Of a stretch of 64,000 bases of DNA, positions 21,507 to 33,342 are shown one piece after another (within the stretch, counting starts at the first letter, position 1; each line of letters begins with the position of its first letter). This DNA is from Branchipolynoe longqiensis (lineage: Eukaryota > Annelida > Polychaeta > Phyllodocida > Polynoidae), in contig CM059198.1 of the NCBI GenBank assembly GCA_030323885.1, positions 16,282,462-16,346,461 on the forward strand. Direction: 5' to 3'. The notes beneath the pieces are model-generated. The model saw only the letters and a program-made list of their open reading frames with translations, ran no database searches and was not told the origin of the DNA. Made by a program: the position numbers and the translations under genes.

Positions 21507-22193
21507 GGTATAAAGGACCGACACTCTTATTGGCTATTAGACTCTTGCACACCAGTCATTACTAGCCTACATGATCATTCCCTTACGTAGCTCCCCATTG
21601 GCTGCCTTCATGATCCACCACCCTTCCACCCAGACTTGGCGACTGTCTCGCTATCACAGGTTTACCACGGACAGCTGTGATGTGTCGCTGGGTGGGATGA
21701 GGGGGGGGGGGTCATGATTAAAGGTGCACTGTTTCCCTCCCAGTCAGAAACATTTTTAAGGAGGTACTGTTTCTCTCCCAGCTATACTGATTAACACTAA
21801 GTACATAATTGGAGAATTTTACAAGGGGGTGCTGTGATGCCCGCCTCATTTGAAGCGGAATATCAAGGATTTCAACCACAATCTCACGATCTAATGTCTG
21901 GGGAAGGACTACTATTCAGAGTACCAGCTCACTGTGCAGCATTTTCAGTGGAAAATGTTTTAAATGAAGGATTAAACCAACAAACCCGCACTCTGATGGC
22001 AATGACAAGAACTAATGTTGTGGGTAGCAGCTCACTGTGCAGCAAGCTCTATATAATCAAATCTTATAGCTATGAGCAGATGGTATGGTCGGGTCAGTTG
22101 AGCATCTGTCGCCCATTTTGGTAGATTGTGGGATTCGAAGCCAACTGTATATATATATATATAAACATACATATGCATATATCTAGATATACA

Positions 22194-23027
22194 TTTAACC
22201 ATTCTATTCCTTTAGTTCAATTAATATAACATGGATTCCCCGCTGGCCTCCGCCGTCTCTCCTTCATAGCCATTTCATGTTTTCGTTAATATAATCCCGC
22301 CCGAGTGCCGACCCTGCATCTGATGTGTATTAATTACCATTACCCCTCTGCTCCCCTAGCTAAGGCTGACGGTGTACTCCACCGCTGCTGTCAGTTATAA
22401 GCACCCGAGATATTACCTATTATTATTATTTTCGGTATTAAGGAGGTGGTTAACAGTCCCGAGAAAAGGGTGATGGTACATTATGTGATGTCTACATCAC
22501 TCGCTGGTCTGCGCTGAAGGCCAATAGTAATAAATATTATAATGAACCATTATTAGGGAGTTGACCATGATGGTTAGTGCAATAAGAGACCTGTTCGTAA
22601 AGGGTAAGGAATGCAAGGAACGTCTCAATCACATTATCAGAGCTCACACCTTTATTTCTGTTCCTACCAACACCATCTAATCTCTTCAAATGTCAAAGGT
22701 ATAATTAAATACTTTGCCTTCATTTCCTTTATAGTTAAGATACTCCCAATTACTGTATTTAAAGCCATATTATCCTCTAAAACATCAGAGCGCCAATGAA
22801 ACACATCTGATGGGTCCGGGCCCGGCGGCTCAAACCTTCTACGTTGCTAGGAGAGTAGGGCAGGACACTGCGTCGCGTCTCCTAGCAACGAGTTACAGCA
22901 GCAAACCCTTCCCCACATTTGATGGCCAATGTGGATTCATCTTGGCGAGCAGCCGGCATTTCCTTATGCGGGTCGCTCGACCAAAGCCCGCACTGGCCAC
23001 AGCTCGATTAGAGTCTTGCCCACTTCA
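22194..23027 (-). repeat. Solo LTR of the Gypsy-2 family, in a TA repeat
   Basis: On the - strand it starts TGAAGTGGGC and ends GGTTAAA, like the LTR at 17924-18826. It shares blocks such as GAATGCAAGGAACGTC (22615 versus 18468). It is flanked by TA-rich microsatellites (22148-22190 and 23030-23130). There is no coding sequence on either side. Confidence 0.62.
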
Positions 23028-23029
23028 TG

Positions 23030-25223
23030 CATGTACATTTATATATACATATATATGCATATACATGTCTATACACAAATATCTACATACACATAGATAT
23101 ATTTACATATACACATATACATCACTGGGCCCCCAAGATGCCACATATTATGTATAGTGTTAGTGCAATATAACTTTAAAATTAACTTACTAGTGTTACT
23201 GTATTAGGAGATGACTGCATCACATATTGCATAGGTCACCCATTTGTTAACAAGATGAACCCACCCAGTATCGCTCACCCCTCCCCCCTACACCCCCACA
23301 CCTCCTACATATAGTGGTGTATATCGTGTCAGCCCTGCTTGTCAGGGGCGAAGTTAGCGGCAGGAGGAGGGGGCGTGGAGAAAATGGTGGGGCAAGGGGA
23401 TAATTCCCCCCCCCCCCCAAAAGAAGAAACAAAAAGAAGAAAAAATACCCTGCAACAAACTAGTGTGTAACCATTCTTAAATGGTTGAAAATCGCATTTC
23501 ATAGCCTCTAGATTTCACAAATTCCTTGGCGTAATTAATTTATGATTGATAATTTAAATATAGGTATATATATAGAAACATTTTTGGCGCTAAGTGAATC
23601 AGGTTAATGAGCAAGGCAAGCAGTGGCGCCACCATTGGAGCTGAGGTTGAGTAGGTTGGAGCAATAGATGACTAGCCCGAGGCTCCATCACCCGATTACT
23701 GGTGAGTGGGTGTGAGGAGCGAGTATGGAATTCTGAGTTATTATACTCATATAATTTGCATCGTTTCATAGTAAATGGGGCCAAAGTGGGACATTAGGCT
23801 AAAAATTGAATATTGTGTATTTCCCTATTCTTTTCGCTGAATACCAACTCTTGTATGTACCTATACTAGTAATGTGAAGGAAAAGATAGATTAGGTTACC
23901 ATCTTTTCAGAATAATAATAATTAATTGACTAGCCAGCCTCAAAGGTGAATTCACTACACTCGGACAAAGAGACAAGGCAATTAAAACATTTAAGGTATA
24001 TTTATTAAATGAAAATAAGTCATGACCTATGGAAAGCCCAGCAGTTATCTTAATGCTTGTGGGTTACGGGACCCGATGTCAGTTATAGAGTTCAGGCAAG
24101 TTCTGATATTGTGGTTGATTGTAGTATCAGTTTGTCACTCTCCTGTGGGTGGGGGGGTGATCAATGTTGCGCGACTGAGCGCAGGTGGCAGAATGACGAT
24201 CTAGCTGCTCGGAGGTTAACGAAGAAAGACAAAAATGGCCCTTGCCTCGTGAGCAGATTATCAATGTTAGCCTCCGCCAACATACTTAATGTAACATATG
24301 ATTCATAAATAACAACAATTATTTTAGAATATTTAATGCATGAAACAATTAATGTTATGCTATGAAACCCTAAGTATACAAGTTATGAAATAAATCTTTA
24401 TAGGGAAGTTATATTCTACCCAATTTTGGGTTGTGGATGTAGCACAATTTAAGGGGACACCAACAAAGATAGGGGACTTCAACTTAAATTTTGCATACAG
24501 CCTTGGAGATAAATGCTATTATTAGTTATGGTATTAACAAATAGGGTTACACATGCAACAGTAGCAAGTGTTTTCTGACTGAAGCTCTGGTATTCCCAGA
24601 ATAGCATATTCCCTGACATAACAAACTAGGGACAAGCAGGGGTCACCACAGTTACGTCCAGACACAGTTTAATCACCATGGAATATAAGAAAAAGATACA
24701 ATGATATCCAGGCAAGATGGACAGTTATTTCAAGTGAGGGTGTCCTTTTATTAGTGTATAGCCTAAAAGGTAATATTCTATGCAAAATATAGGTCAATTA
24801 GGCTGGAGAAAAGACCACATTCTCAATGTCACACATTCATGCCTTTAAAACACCATATTTTTGGAATGAACATGTATGTATTTAATATGTCACATTAGGC
24901 CATAATTTGTTCATAACTATCCATCCAAAGTGTAAGAATACCAGTTCTATAAAGAAAATAACTCTTATACTATTTCAATAATTGGTTTTGACCATTACAT
25001 ACTGGAAAATACATTGGCCCCATTTACCATGAAACGAGCCATATACACACATCATTTTAACGACACGCCAACTGCAGATTGGGGTAAGATGGATATAGTT
25101 AACACCATTTTCAAACAGGTGTAGAGCTAATGATAATAATGATAAGCTACAACCTGTTCTCCAATAAAGATAGTAATAAGAAACTTGAAAAGCTAGATGT
25201 TAATAACCAAGCTCATTTTAGTG
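23030..25223. other. Anonymous AT-rich DNA
   Basis: After a TA/CA microsatellite (23030-23130) I see no gene, domain or repeat shared with the rest of the window. There is a C-run near 23409-23418 and poly-A patches. It may be intergenic or intronic. Confidence 0.5.
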
Positions 25224-27078
25224 CAACATGCTACGTGACAATTACTTACCTCACTATGTGGAACATGGCATGCATGGGGTGGCATGCTATGTGAGAATTA
25301 CCTCACTATGTGGAACATGGCATGCATGGGGTGGCATGCTATGTGACAATTACTTACCCCACTATGTGCAACATGGCATGCTAGGTGACAATTACTTACC
25401 TCTCTATGTGCAACATGGCATGCATGGGGTGGCATGCTATGTGAGAATTACTTACCTCACTATGTGCAACATGGGCATGCATGGTGTGACATGCTATGTG
25501 ACAATTACTTACCTCACTATGTGCAACATGGCATGCATGGTGTGACATGCTATGTGACAATTACTTAGCTCACTATGTGGAACATGGCATGCATGGGGTG
25601 GCATGCTATGTGACAATTACTTACCTCACTATGTGCAACATGGCATACATGGGGTGGCATGCTATGTGACAATTACTTACCTCACTATGTGCAACATGGC
25701 ATGCATGGGGTGGCATGCTATGTAGCAATTACTTACCTCACTATGTGCAACATGGCATGCATGGGGTGGCATGCTAGGTGACAATTACTTACCTCTCTAT
25801 GTGCAACATGGCATGCATGGGGTGGCATGCTATGTGAGAATTACTTACCTCACTATGTGCAACATGGCATGCATGGGGTGGCATGCTATGTGACAATTAC
25901 TTACCTCACTATGTGCAACATGGCATGCATGGTGTGACATGCTATGTGACAATTACTTACCTCACTATGTGCAACATGGCATGCATGTTGTGACATGCTA
26001 TGTGACAATTACTTACCTCACTATGTGCAACATGGCATGCATAGGGTGGCATGCTATGTGACAATTACTTACCTCACTATGTGCAACATGGCATGCATGT
26101 GGTGGCATGCTATGTGACAATTACTTACCTCACTATGTGCAACATGGAATGCATGGGGTGGCATGCTATGTAACAATTACTTACCTCACTATGTGCAACA
26201 TGGCATGCATGGGGTGACATGCTATGTGACAATTACTTACCTCACTATGTGCAACATGGCATGCATGGGGTGGCATGCTATGTGACAATCACTTACCTCA
26301 CTAGGTGCAACGTGGCATGCATGGGGTGGCATGCTATGTGACAATTACTTACCTCAATATGTGCAACATGGCATGCATGGGGTGGCATGCTATGTGACAA
26401 TCACTTACCTCACTATGTGCAACATGGCAAGCATGGTGTGGCATGCTATGTGACAATTACTTACCTCACTATGTGCAACATGGCATGCGTGGGGTGACAT
26501 GCTATTTGACAATTACTTACCTCGCTATGTGCAACATGTCATGTATGGGGTGGCATGCTATGTAAGAATTACCTCACTATGTGGAACATGGCATGCATGG
26601 GGTGGCATGCTATGTGACAATTACTTACCTCACTATGTGCAACATGGCATGCATGGGGTGACATGCTATTTGACAATTACTTACCTCGCTATGTGCAGCA
26701 TGGCATGTATGGGGTGGCATGCTATGTAAGAATTACCTCACTATGTGGAACATGGCATACATGGGGTGGCATGCTATGTGACAATTACTTACCTCACTAT
26801 GTGCAACATGGCATGCATGGGGTGACATGCTATGTGACAATTACTTACCTCACTATGTGCAACATGGCATGCATGGGGTGACATGTTGTGTAAGAATTAC
26901 TTACCTCACTATATGCAACATGCCATGCATGGGGTGGCATGCTATGTAAGAATTACCTCACTATGTGCAACATGGCATGCATGGGGTGGCATGCTATGTG
27001 ACAAGTACTTACCTCACTATGTGCAACATGGAATGCATGATATGTAACAATTACTTACCTCACTATGTGCAACATGGA
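25224..27078 (+). repeat. 56-bp satellite, about 33 copies
   Basis: Direct repeats of a 56-bp unit contain CATGCTATGTGACAATTACT and ACCTCACTATGTGCAACATG, with scattered substitutions and a few shortened units (TACCTCAC without TACT). Frames through it are an artefact of the period. Related, decayed units occur at 29600-29700, beyond the GC-rich block, so that block may interrupt the array. Confidence 0.95.
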
Positions 27079-29345
27079 CTGGATGGTTCTCCAGGCCTCG
27101 GCGGAGGCGTGGGGCCAGATGGAGAGGAGGGTGGGGCGGTATTGGTGGGAGGAGGGGCCGCACGAGGGGGGGCGGGGAAGGTGTCTTGGATGTGGGGGTC
27201 GACGACATCGGGGATGGGCTCGCCGAGGTCGCCCATGTGGGGGGGGGAGGGGCGGGGGAGGAGGTGCGGTGGGGGAACGAGAGGGGCGCGCCGAAGGCGG
27301 TAGCGCTGGGAGGGGCGGGGTGTGGATGTTGGGGAGAGGGGTGGTAGGGAGCGGAGGCGGGGAAAGGGGGAGGGGAGGCTGGGTTAGGGTCGGGGGGTAA
27401 GCCCGGCCGAGGTAGGCGGTGTCGCCAGCTGAGGAGTGGCCGTCGGGGTGGCGGGGGGGAGGGTGGCTGTGGTTCCGCGGGCGGCAGGTTTCGGGCAGGC
27501 GGGTGAGTTCCGGAAATGGGGGGGGGGGGGGGGCCTGAGGCTTGGCTCCATCGGCAGGGGGGCAGGCGGTGGTGCCCGGCTAGGTAGTGGCTCTGACTCC
27601 CGGTTGTGGGCATGCGGCTTCCGGTTGGTGGTGGGCGGCCGCTGGGGCGGCGGAGATGACAGGGGTGGGAGGGCCGGGGCGGACAGCTTCGGGTCGCGGG
27701 CCTGCGGCTTCCGGTTGGTGGTGGGCGGCCGCAGGAGTGGCAGAGATGACGGGGATGGCAGGGGTGGAGCTACTGCCCGTATAAACACCAGGGGCGCTGG
27801 AGATGACAGGGCCTGGGTGGCAGGGGTGGTGGTCCGCAGCAGGGCTAGTGGCTGTGATACCGCCGTGACTGTGACGCAATGCCATGTGTGTGTAGCCATG
27901 GAGGGCGGCGGGGCCGCCGCGGGGGTCGCCGCGCGTGCTGGGGTCGGGGCGGGCGACTTCCGATCGCAGGCATGCGACTTCTGGTTGTTGGTGGGCGGCC
28001 GTTGGGGTGGCGGAGATGAGAGGGGCGGCTGGGGTGGCTCCAATAACGCCGCCGATGACGCCGCGACCGTGACGTAACGCCATGTGTGCGCAGCCGTGGG
28101 GGGCGGCGGGTCCGCTGCGGGGGTCGCCGGCCAGGGGTCGCAGGCGTGCGACTTCCGGTTGAAGGGGGGCGGCCATTGGGGCGGCCAGGATGAGAGGGGC
28201 GGCGGGGGTGGCTGTAATCAGGCCGCCGATCCGAGGACGATCGGCGGGCGCCGTCTTACTAGGGGATGCCACTAGCCCCCAGCATGTGGTGGGCGGGGCG
28301 GCATGATGTGAGGCGGCAGGTCGAGTGTTGATGGGAGGCCGGCAACGACCCGCCGAGCTGAGCATGGGGGTCGCGGCGGATCAAAAATCCGCAGAGGGGG
28401 CAGGGGTCGCGCGCTCACGGTTGCGCTTGCTGATGCATGCCGCCTCGCTATGCGTGCTGAGGATGTGCCGCACATTGGTGCAGTAGGCGCAGGCATGGCG
28501 CTGCTTGGTGCACGCTTCGCCATGGGTCTCGCCGGCGCCTGCGCGGTCGCATGAGGCGGTTTACGGTTCCAGGGGGGACAGGGGGGCCATGGACCTCCCG
28601 GCTGTAGGGGGTGCGGGTGTCAGCCTGGGAGGAGCAGGGCTGTGCCCTGGGTCGGGTGAGCTCGGAGCTCTGGGGGGCGGAGGCTGAGGCGCCGCTGGGC
28701 ATGGTGAGGGCAGGCGTGCGATGACGCTCGCGGGCGCAGCCGGAGGCAGTCTAGGGGAGCAGTGCCTCATGAAGCGCTCGTACTGCGGGTGGATTGCCCC
28801 CGGGAGGGCCGGCTGGGGCGGCGGAGGCAGCGCGGCAGATGTGCCAGAGGCATAGGCGGAGGCCGTCGGCAGGGTGGGGGCGGAGGTGAGGCGTCATGGG
28901 GTCAAGGAGGCTCATAGCCTCGACTGCAGGGGCGGAGACGCTCATGGTGTCGACCATTGAAGTGAGGCACTCCAGTGCTCGGGCTGTACCCTCCATGGTC
29001 GACCCGTCGGGGAGGAGCCCGTCGGGGAGGAGCCCCTGGAGGAGGCGGTCGAGCTCAGCTGATCAGAGGCCCTCCATGCCCCTCTCCGTGCAGCGCGTCG
29101 GCCTCGGCCCTTGCCGTTTGAAGGCATTGCGGTAGTAGGGCGTGGTAGTGTGATCGCGGAGGCGGTAGAGGTGCGTCGGCCCGGAAAAGGAGTAAGCCTC
29201 CGAGAAGGAATAAGCCATGTGTGGCCGGGATGGAAGCGAGTGGCGGGAGGCAGCAGGCAGGCTGGCTTATAAGGCGGGGGAGCGCGGGAGATTGCATAAT
29301 GGGCAACTGTCAGGGGCGGGGGGGGGTCCCCTTCCCCGCCCCGCT
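27079..29345 (-). pseudogene. DIRS-C: GC-rich 5' piece of a DIRS-like element
   Basis: On the - strand a TATA-like CCTTATAAGCC near 29265 precedes a Met frame at about 29217 (MAYSFSEAYSFSGP). Broken frames with ECLTSMVDTM and PADGLRLCLWHICR follow. Next comes a Cys/His cluster (RHACAYC...HSEAAC, about 28430-28500) that matches the zinc tail of ORF1 in DIRS-A and DIRS-B. An Ala/Pro-rich linker with repeats (27580-28365) follows. At 27080-27150 TLLSIWPHASAEAW matches the DIRS-A RT entry TLLSMWPTTVPEAW. The element stops there, at the satellite. Confidence 0.6.
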
Positions 29346-29754
29346 ATATGCTAATTAATTAGCTCACTACAGGAATAGAGCCTGCATGGAGCAGCAACAT
29401 CACCTATATGATTGTGAGTTTTAAAATTCATGAGTGTCTATTGACACAAAATTGATTGTATACTTTTACATGGAAAGGCGATGGTTTGAATTGATGATTT
29501 GTTTAACTGTTCTCGCCATGAATATGGCCTATGCTGCCAACACGGCATAAAGCAAACCACCAATCAATAAATTAATCAAGCATACCATGTGTTAACATAT
29601 CACGTATGGTGCAGCATTCTAGGCATTCATTATTTGTCTCATTATGTGAAATATGGTGTGCATGGTGCATCATAATATATGGTGTATTGCTTATCTCACT
29701 GTATCTAATTTTTTCTCAGTAGTCAACACATTGACTCTTGTTGTGCATCCACAG
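29346..29754. other. Spacer and probable intron before the Ig exon
   Basis: AT-rich sequence with degenerate satellite-like units (29600-29700). It ends in a pyrimidine-containing CTTGTTGTGCATCCACAG that makes a good 3' splice site for the next exon. Confidence 0.5.
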
Positions 29755-30126
29755 GAGCCGAGACTGGTGCGCTTTTAACTGTTATACCTACTGTCACACC
29801 CAGCGTGACATATCCAAACAGTTGGATACAACTGAAATGTGAATTCAACCACCCCGAAGATGAAAACCTAGTTCTCTATTGGACTGACAGCGAACATGGC
29901 AAATTGTATGAATACACACGGAAATTGCCCCTACTACCAGACATAGAATACGGAATACCTTACAAGGATAGCGGGGCCATTAGAGGATATCTCAGGAATT
30001 TGACGATCTCTCCTCATTCCCAAAGTGTGATGTTGTATATCCGTACTCGCAACTACAGCCCATTCCATTGCACCGTCTGGAAGAAACCTTTCTTGAGGAA
30101 GAAGTCAGTGGGGATCACAATAAAAG
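29755..30126 (+). CDS. Immunoglobulin-like domain exon of a host gene
   Basis: The 372-nt exon is open throughout and has phase-1 ends on both sides, the standard form for Ig-domain exons. Ig landmarks are the first Cys in QLKCEF, Trp 13 residues later in VLYW, and the second Cys in PFHCTVW about 77 residues after the first. There is one N-glycosylation sequon (NLT). The acceptor is CACAG at 29750-29754. The donor is best read as AAAG|GCGAGT, a GC-type donor; GA|GTAGGC two codons later is the alternative. The product would be an extracellular or membrane receptor. No transmembrane or signal exon is visible, so the protein is incomplete here. Confidence 0.62.
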
Positions 30127-30590
30127 GCGAGTAGGCCATACTATGAATATCATTGAGCTATTTTCTAAGCTTGGAGCAGCTTTTAAATAAGACAACAACA
30201 AACTTGTTTGCAAATTATTCATTTGAAGAACTATATTCCAAAGTTTAAAAACTAAACTAGAGTACTAGTATTAATAATATATAATAATATATGACCATTT
30301 GTGTCTTTAATAACATCATTTAGTAGCATTGAATGCAAACCTGGTTGTGCTAACCCAGTTTTCTCACCAATATGTTACACCTAACCTGGCATAGTAGGGA
30401 TATACATGTATGCAAATTCATAAGTTCTCACTACTACCATGCTTAACCTAACCTAACCTACCATAGTATTTCATATAGAGATGTATAAGTTTTCACGATA
30501 AACAAGTTACACATAACCTGACCGACATGTATCTAATGGAATCATTTTTCCTTACCAACCTTTTCTATGGTAAATACATAATCTCATCAG
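30127..30590 (+). other. Intron between Ig exon and first 48-nt exon
   Basis: AT-rich, with no open frame. It begins GCGAGT or, with the alternative donor, GTAGGC. It ends TAATCTCATCAG. Its last 60 bp match the sequence before every later 48-nt exon. Confidence 0.5.
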
Positions 30591-30638
30591 CCAGAAGGCA
30601 AGAAACTACAACAGAAGAAGTCATGATCACTACTGGAG
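30591..30638 (+). CDS. 48-nt stem exon, copy 1
   Basis: The exon lies between CATCAG and GTAAGC splice signals, with phase-1 ends. Joined to the G that ends the Ig exon it stays open and encodes ARRQETTTEEVMITTG. It differs most from the other copies at its start, consistent with being the founder or an end copy. Confidence 0.5.
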
Positions 30639-30686
30639 GTAAGCGGCACTATTATATACTATAGCCAGTAACCACCAATAATACTA

Positions 30687-30890
30687 GTGAATGATGTGTT
30701 CCCGATATGGTGTGTTGTTCTCGCTCTAAATCTTCTATCAGTGAAATCAGCTGGATGCCATATCTGTTATGACCTTTGCATAACAAACACTATCAAAAAA
30801 GCAAACCACAAAATATGGCTACTGGCAAAACTGAGATACTACATGACTGAGAACATGGCAATTAAAATGTATAAAGGAATGATCCTCCCC
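30687..30890 (+). pseudogene. Non-LTR RT fragment, unit 1, left part
   Basis: TIKKANHKIWLLAKLRYYMT and AIKMYKGMILP match the C-terminal thumb/connection region of Jockey/CR1/RTE-like non-LTR reverse transcriptases. It is cut at 30890. The right part is at 49761, where 58 bp are repeated. 5' truncation is the usual fate of such elements. Confidence 0.75.
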
Positions 30891-31084
30891 AAGGCGTCCG
30901 GATGCGGGGGGACCGCCAAGGGGCGTGGACAATTCTATGGTGAGTACACCACACCAAGTTCAATATTTGCCTGTTGGAGAGGTTATTGAAACTTTCATTC
31001 CGAATCCAGGTGCCGGCGTCATCGGTGAGTGCCGCCAGGTGCCAATAGGTCGGGGGGGGGGGGGGGGGGGGGGGGGGGGGTCGG

Positions 31085-32161
31085 GGGGCGCGTAGCCACC
31101 CCTGTGCCAGCATCGGTGGTGTCGCCTGGGATTGCTGACGGTGTTGCGGGGTCTGATAGCTATTGGACGCAGTTAGCGCAGCTGAGTGGCAGTCCGCCGC
31201 TGGGTATTGCGCCATTGTTTACACCAGTGGCAGTGCAGGGCAGGGGGCATGACACACAGTTGGGCACTCCTTCAGGTGAGAGTGTCACAGCGGTGAAAAA
31301 TGTTGCAGCCTCTGACGCAGCACGAAATGTTCTCTCGGTTGATGAAAATACTGGTGAGGGCATCACGGGGAGTGCGCTTCGCTCTTCATGCTATACGGTC
31401 TCTGTCGATCAATACTGATTTGGAGCCGGATGTACTTGAGGGTAGCAGTTCAATCGTGTTTCATGATGATTTAGGTCTGGGCGTACGCGGGAGTCCTGTG
31501 GGAGAAGTGCCACTGGAGTATTCGCCGTGGGAAAGTTCAGCGGTCCGTTCTGTGGGGATGGGAGTTGAGCGCAGTGATCCCCATGATCCCTGTTGTAGGG
31601 AGATTTTCCCGGCTTTGGAGACAGGGCTCGTAGCTGATGACTCGTTGACGTTCGCATTGGAGCATGATTTGGTTATGGGTCGTACGTTTTCTGGGTCGCA
31701 GACGGAGGTAGAGCATCAGGAATCGATGCGTATTCGCCGTCTAAGAGCTTGGAAGCGGGTCAAGTTTGACCGGATGGCGGAGGAGAGATGAGTGTTGGAT
31801 GATTTGAGAGTCTCCAATGCTGCATCTTTACACGGCACGGCGCATCTCCGTAGAGGAGGTAAATTCTAATCGGATTCTAGTTGAGGAGCAGTAAGCTGCT
31901 GTCCTTAGGCAGACTGAGGATTTATCCATGTGTGAGGCGCTGAATGTTCAGTTGCAGGGAGAGAATCAGAGGTGTGAACAGTTGCTAGCTGCCGAGAGGT
32001 GCGGCATTGATTCTGCTCTGGTGGCCCTTGCAGATGAGCGCGCAGCTTTTCAGGCTGAGAAACTAGCGTTTCGATGTGGTTTAGGGCTTGGCGACAGCTG
32101 TGTGAAGGTTACTGAATCTACGTGGTTAGATAGCCGCAAGACGCAGTATCCAGCGCATAAT
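31085..32161 (+). pseudogene. Gypsy-3 gag, N-terminal part
   Basis: Open pieces 31085-31418, 31300-31791 and 31928-32161 in changing frames read as a low-complexity N-terminus. A charged coiled coil follows (QGENQRCEQLLAAERC, ADERAAFQAEKLAFR) at about 31960-32070. Gypsy-2 has a similar coiled coil in the same place. The frame stops where DIRS-B starts and continues in the same register at 39600. Confidence 0.65.
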
Positions 32162-33342
32162 TCATGACGCTGGAGACAGAGATAGTGCACAAATTATTTA
32201 TTAGGACAAGGGAACAGGATAAAGGGGGGTGGAAAGGGGCGGTACATCCGGGCCGTCGCAACAAATCATTATCCTAAACAGTTAACGTGAACCTACCTAA
32301 AAGCTCTCATCTGAATGTAACATGGCTTCAGACTCATCTTACCTTAGACTGTAACATACACACACGTTAGCAACACTCGAACAAACTGGTAACCAGGCAA
32401 GTAGGCAAAGGTTAAGCTTAATTACCACATCAGTTAGCATTAGTAACTCTACCTATACACACTCTAACTGAAGTAAACACGGCTTCAGGAGAACTTACAC
32501 GGCGCGATAACAGTCACATGCACTTACGGGTTCCAGCGGACAGGTAATCGATGTGTCACGATAATAAGTATCATGAGCTCAGTTAAACTTAAGAATAGTC
32601 ATTCACAAAGGGTGCGATAACAGCCACACTCACTTAAGGTTTGCAGTTATCAGTTGGATGGTAAGGCAGTTGGCAAGTATCATGAGATCAAGGCAGCTTA
32701 ACAATAGCAAGGCGTGTTAGCGGTGCAATAACAGCCACACCTCTTAAGGTTTGCAGTGATCAGTTGAGATGACAGGCAGAGGTTTAAGTAACATGAGATC
32801 AGGTATGCTTATGACTAGTACTTAAGGGCGGGGCCCTCGGCCACCCACTCAAGGGTCGCCGCGAACCGTCAGTACGTACGACAGAGGAAGTATCAATAGG
32901 CCAGACAGCTTAAGGGTAACTTACGGTAGTGGAAGAAACACAGCTTCAGGAGTCTTAATCGAGGAGATGTCAATCACTCCAGCCTTAACAACTGAAAAAG
33001 ACATTTAACACAACGTCAGATGGTGCACCCTTGTAATACACAGACATTCGTAACGACACCCCTTGTTTACAGAAACAGGCTTTGTTCAATATTCCTTACT
33101 CACAGCTACTCACCGCAACATCCTGGCAACACGTCAGATAACCAACTAGTAATGAGGGCCAGAGAGACCCTTGACATGTGCAGCCACCGTTCTAAGCTTC
33201 ACCCAGTTACGTCGGTAGTCACAGCACTAACCGAGCTGTCAACAAGTTTACTCCCCCCACACTAACCCGGCTCATGAACAGACCGGTTGCAAACGTTCTT
33301 ATGGAGTCCGTTGCGAGCATCACAGGGAAGCACCTCAAACAC
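32162..33342 (-). other. DIRS-B 3' non-coding region with short tandem repeats
   Basis: It contains three related units of about 110 bp (near 32505, 32612 and 32727) with GATAACAG.CACA and TTAAGGTTTGCAG. On the - strand AATAAATAATT lies near 32190-32200, about 30 bp from the end, a possible polyadenylation signal. No gene. Confidence 0.65.

Noticed and set aside
25224..27078. CRISPR-like array of regular repeats
   Set aside because: Units are directly adjacent, with no unique spacers, in animal DNA. This is a satellite.
27017..28365. Long Pro/Ala-rich frames on both strands as host genes
   Set aside because: Low stop density is expected from extreme GC content. Only the - strand shows DIRS-like motifs, so the frames are linker or shadow.
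30443..30462. CCTAA repeats as interstitial telomere
   Set aside because: Only about three units, no flanking array; chance is sufficient.
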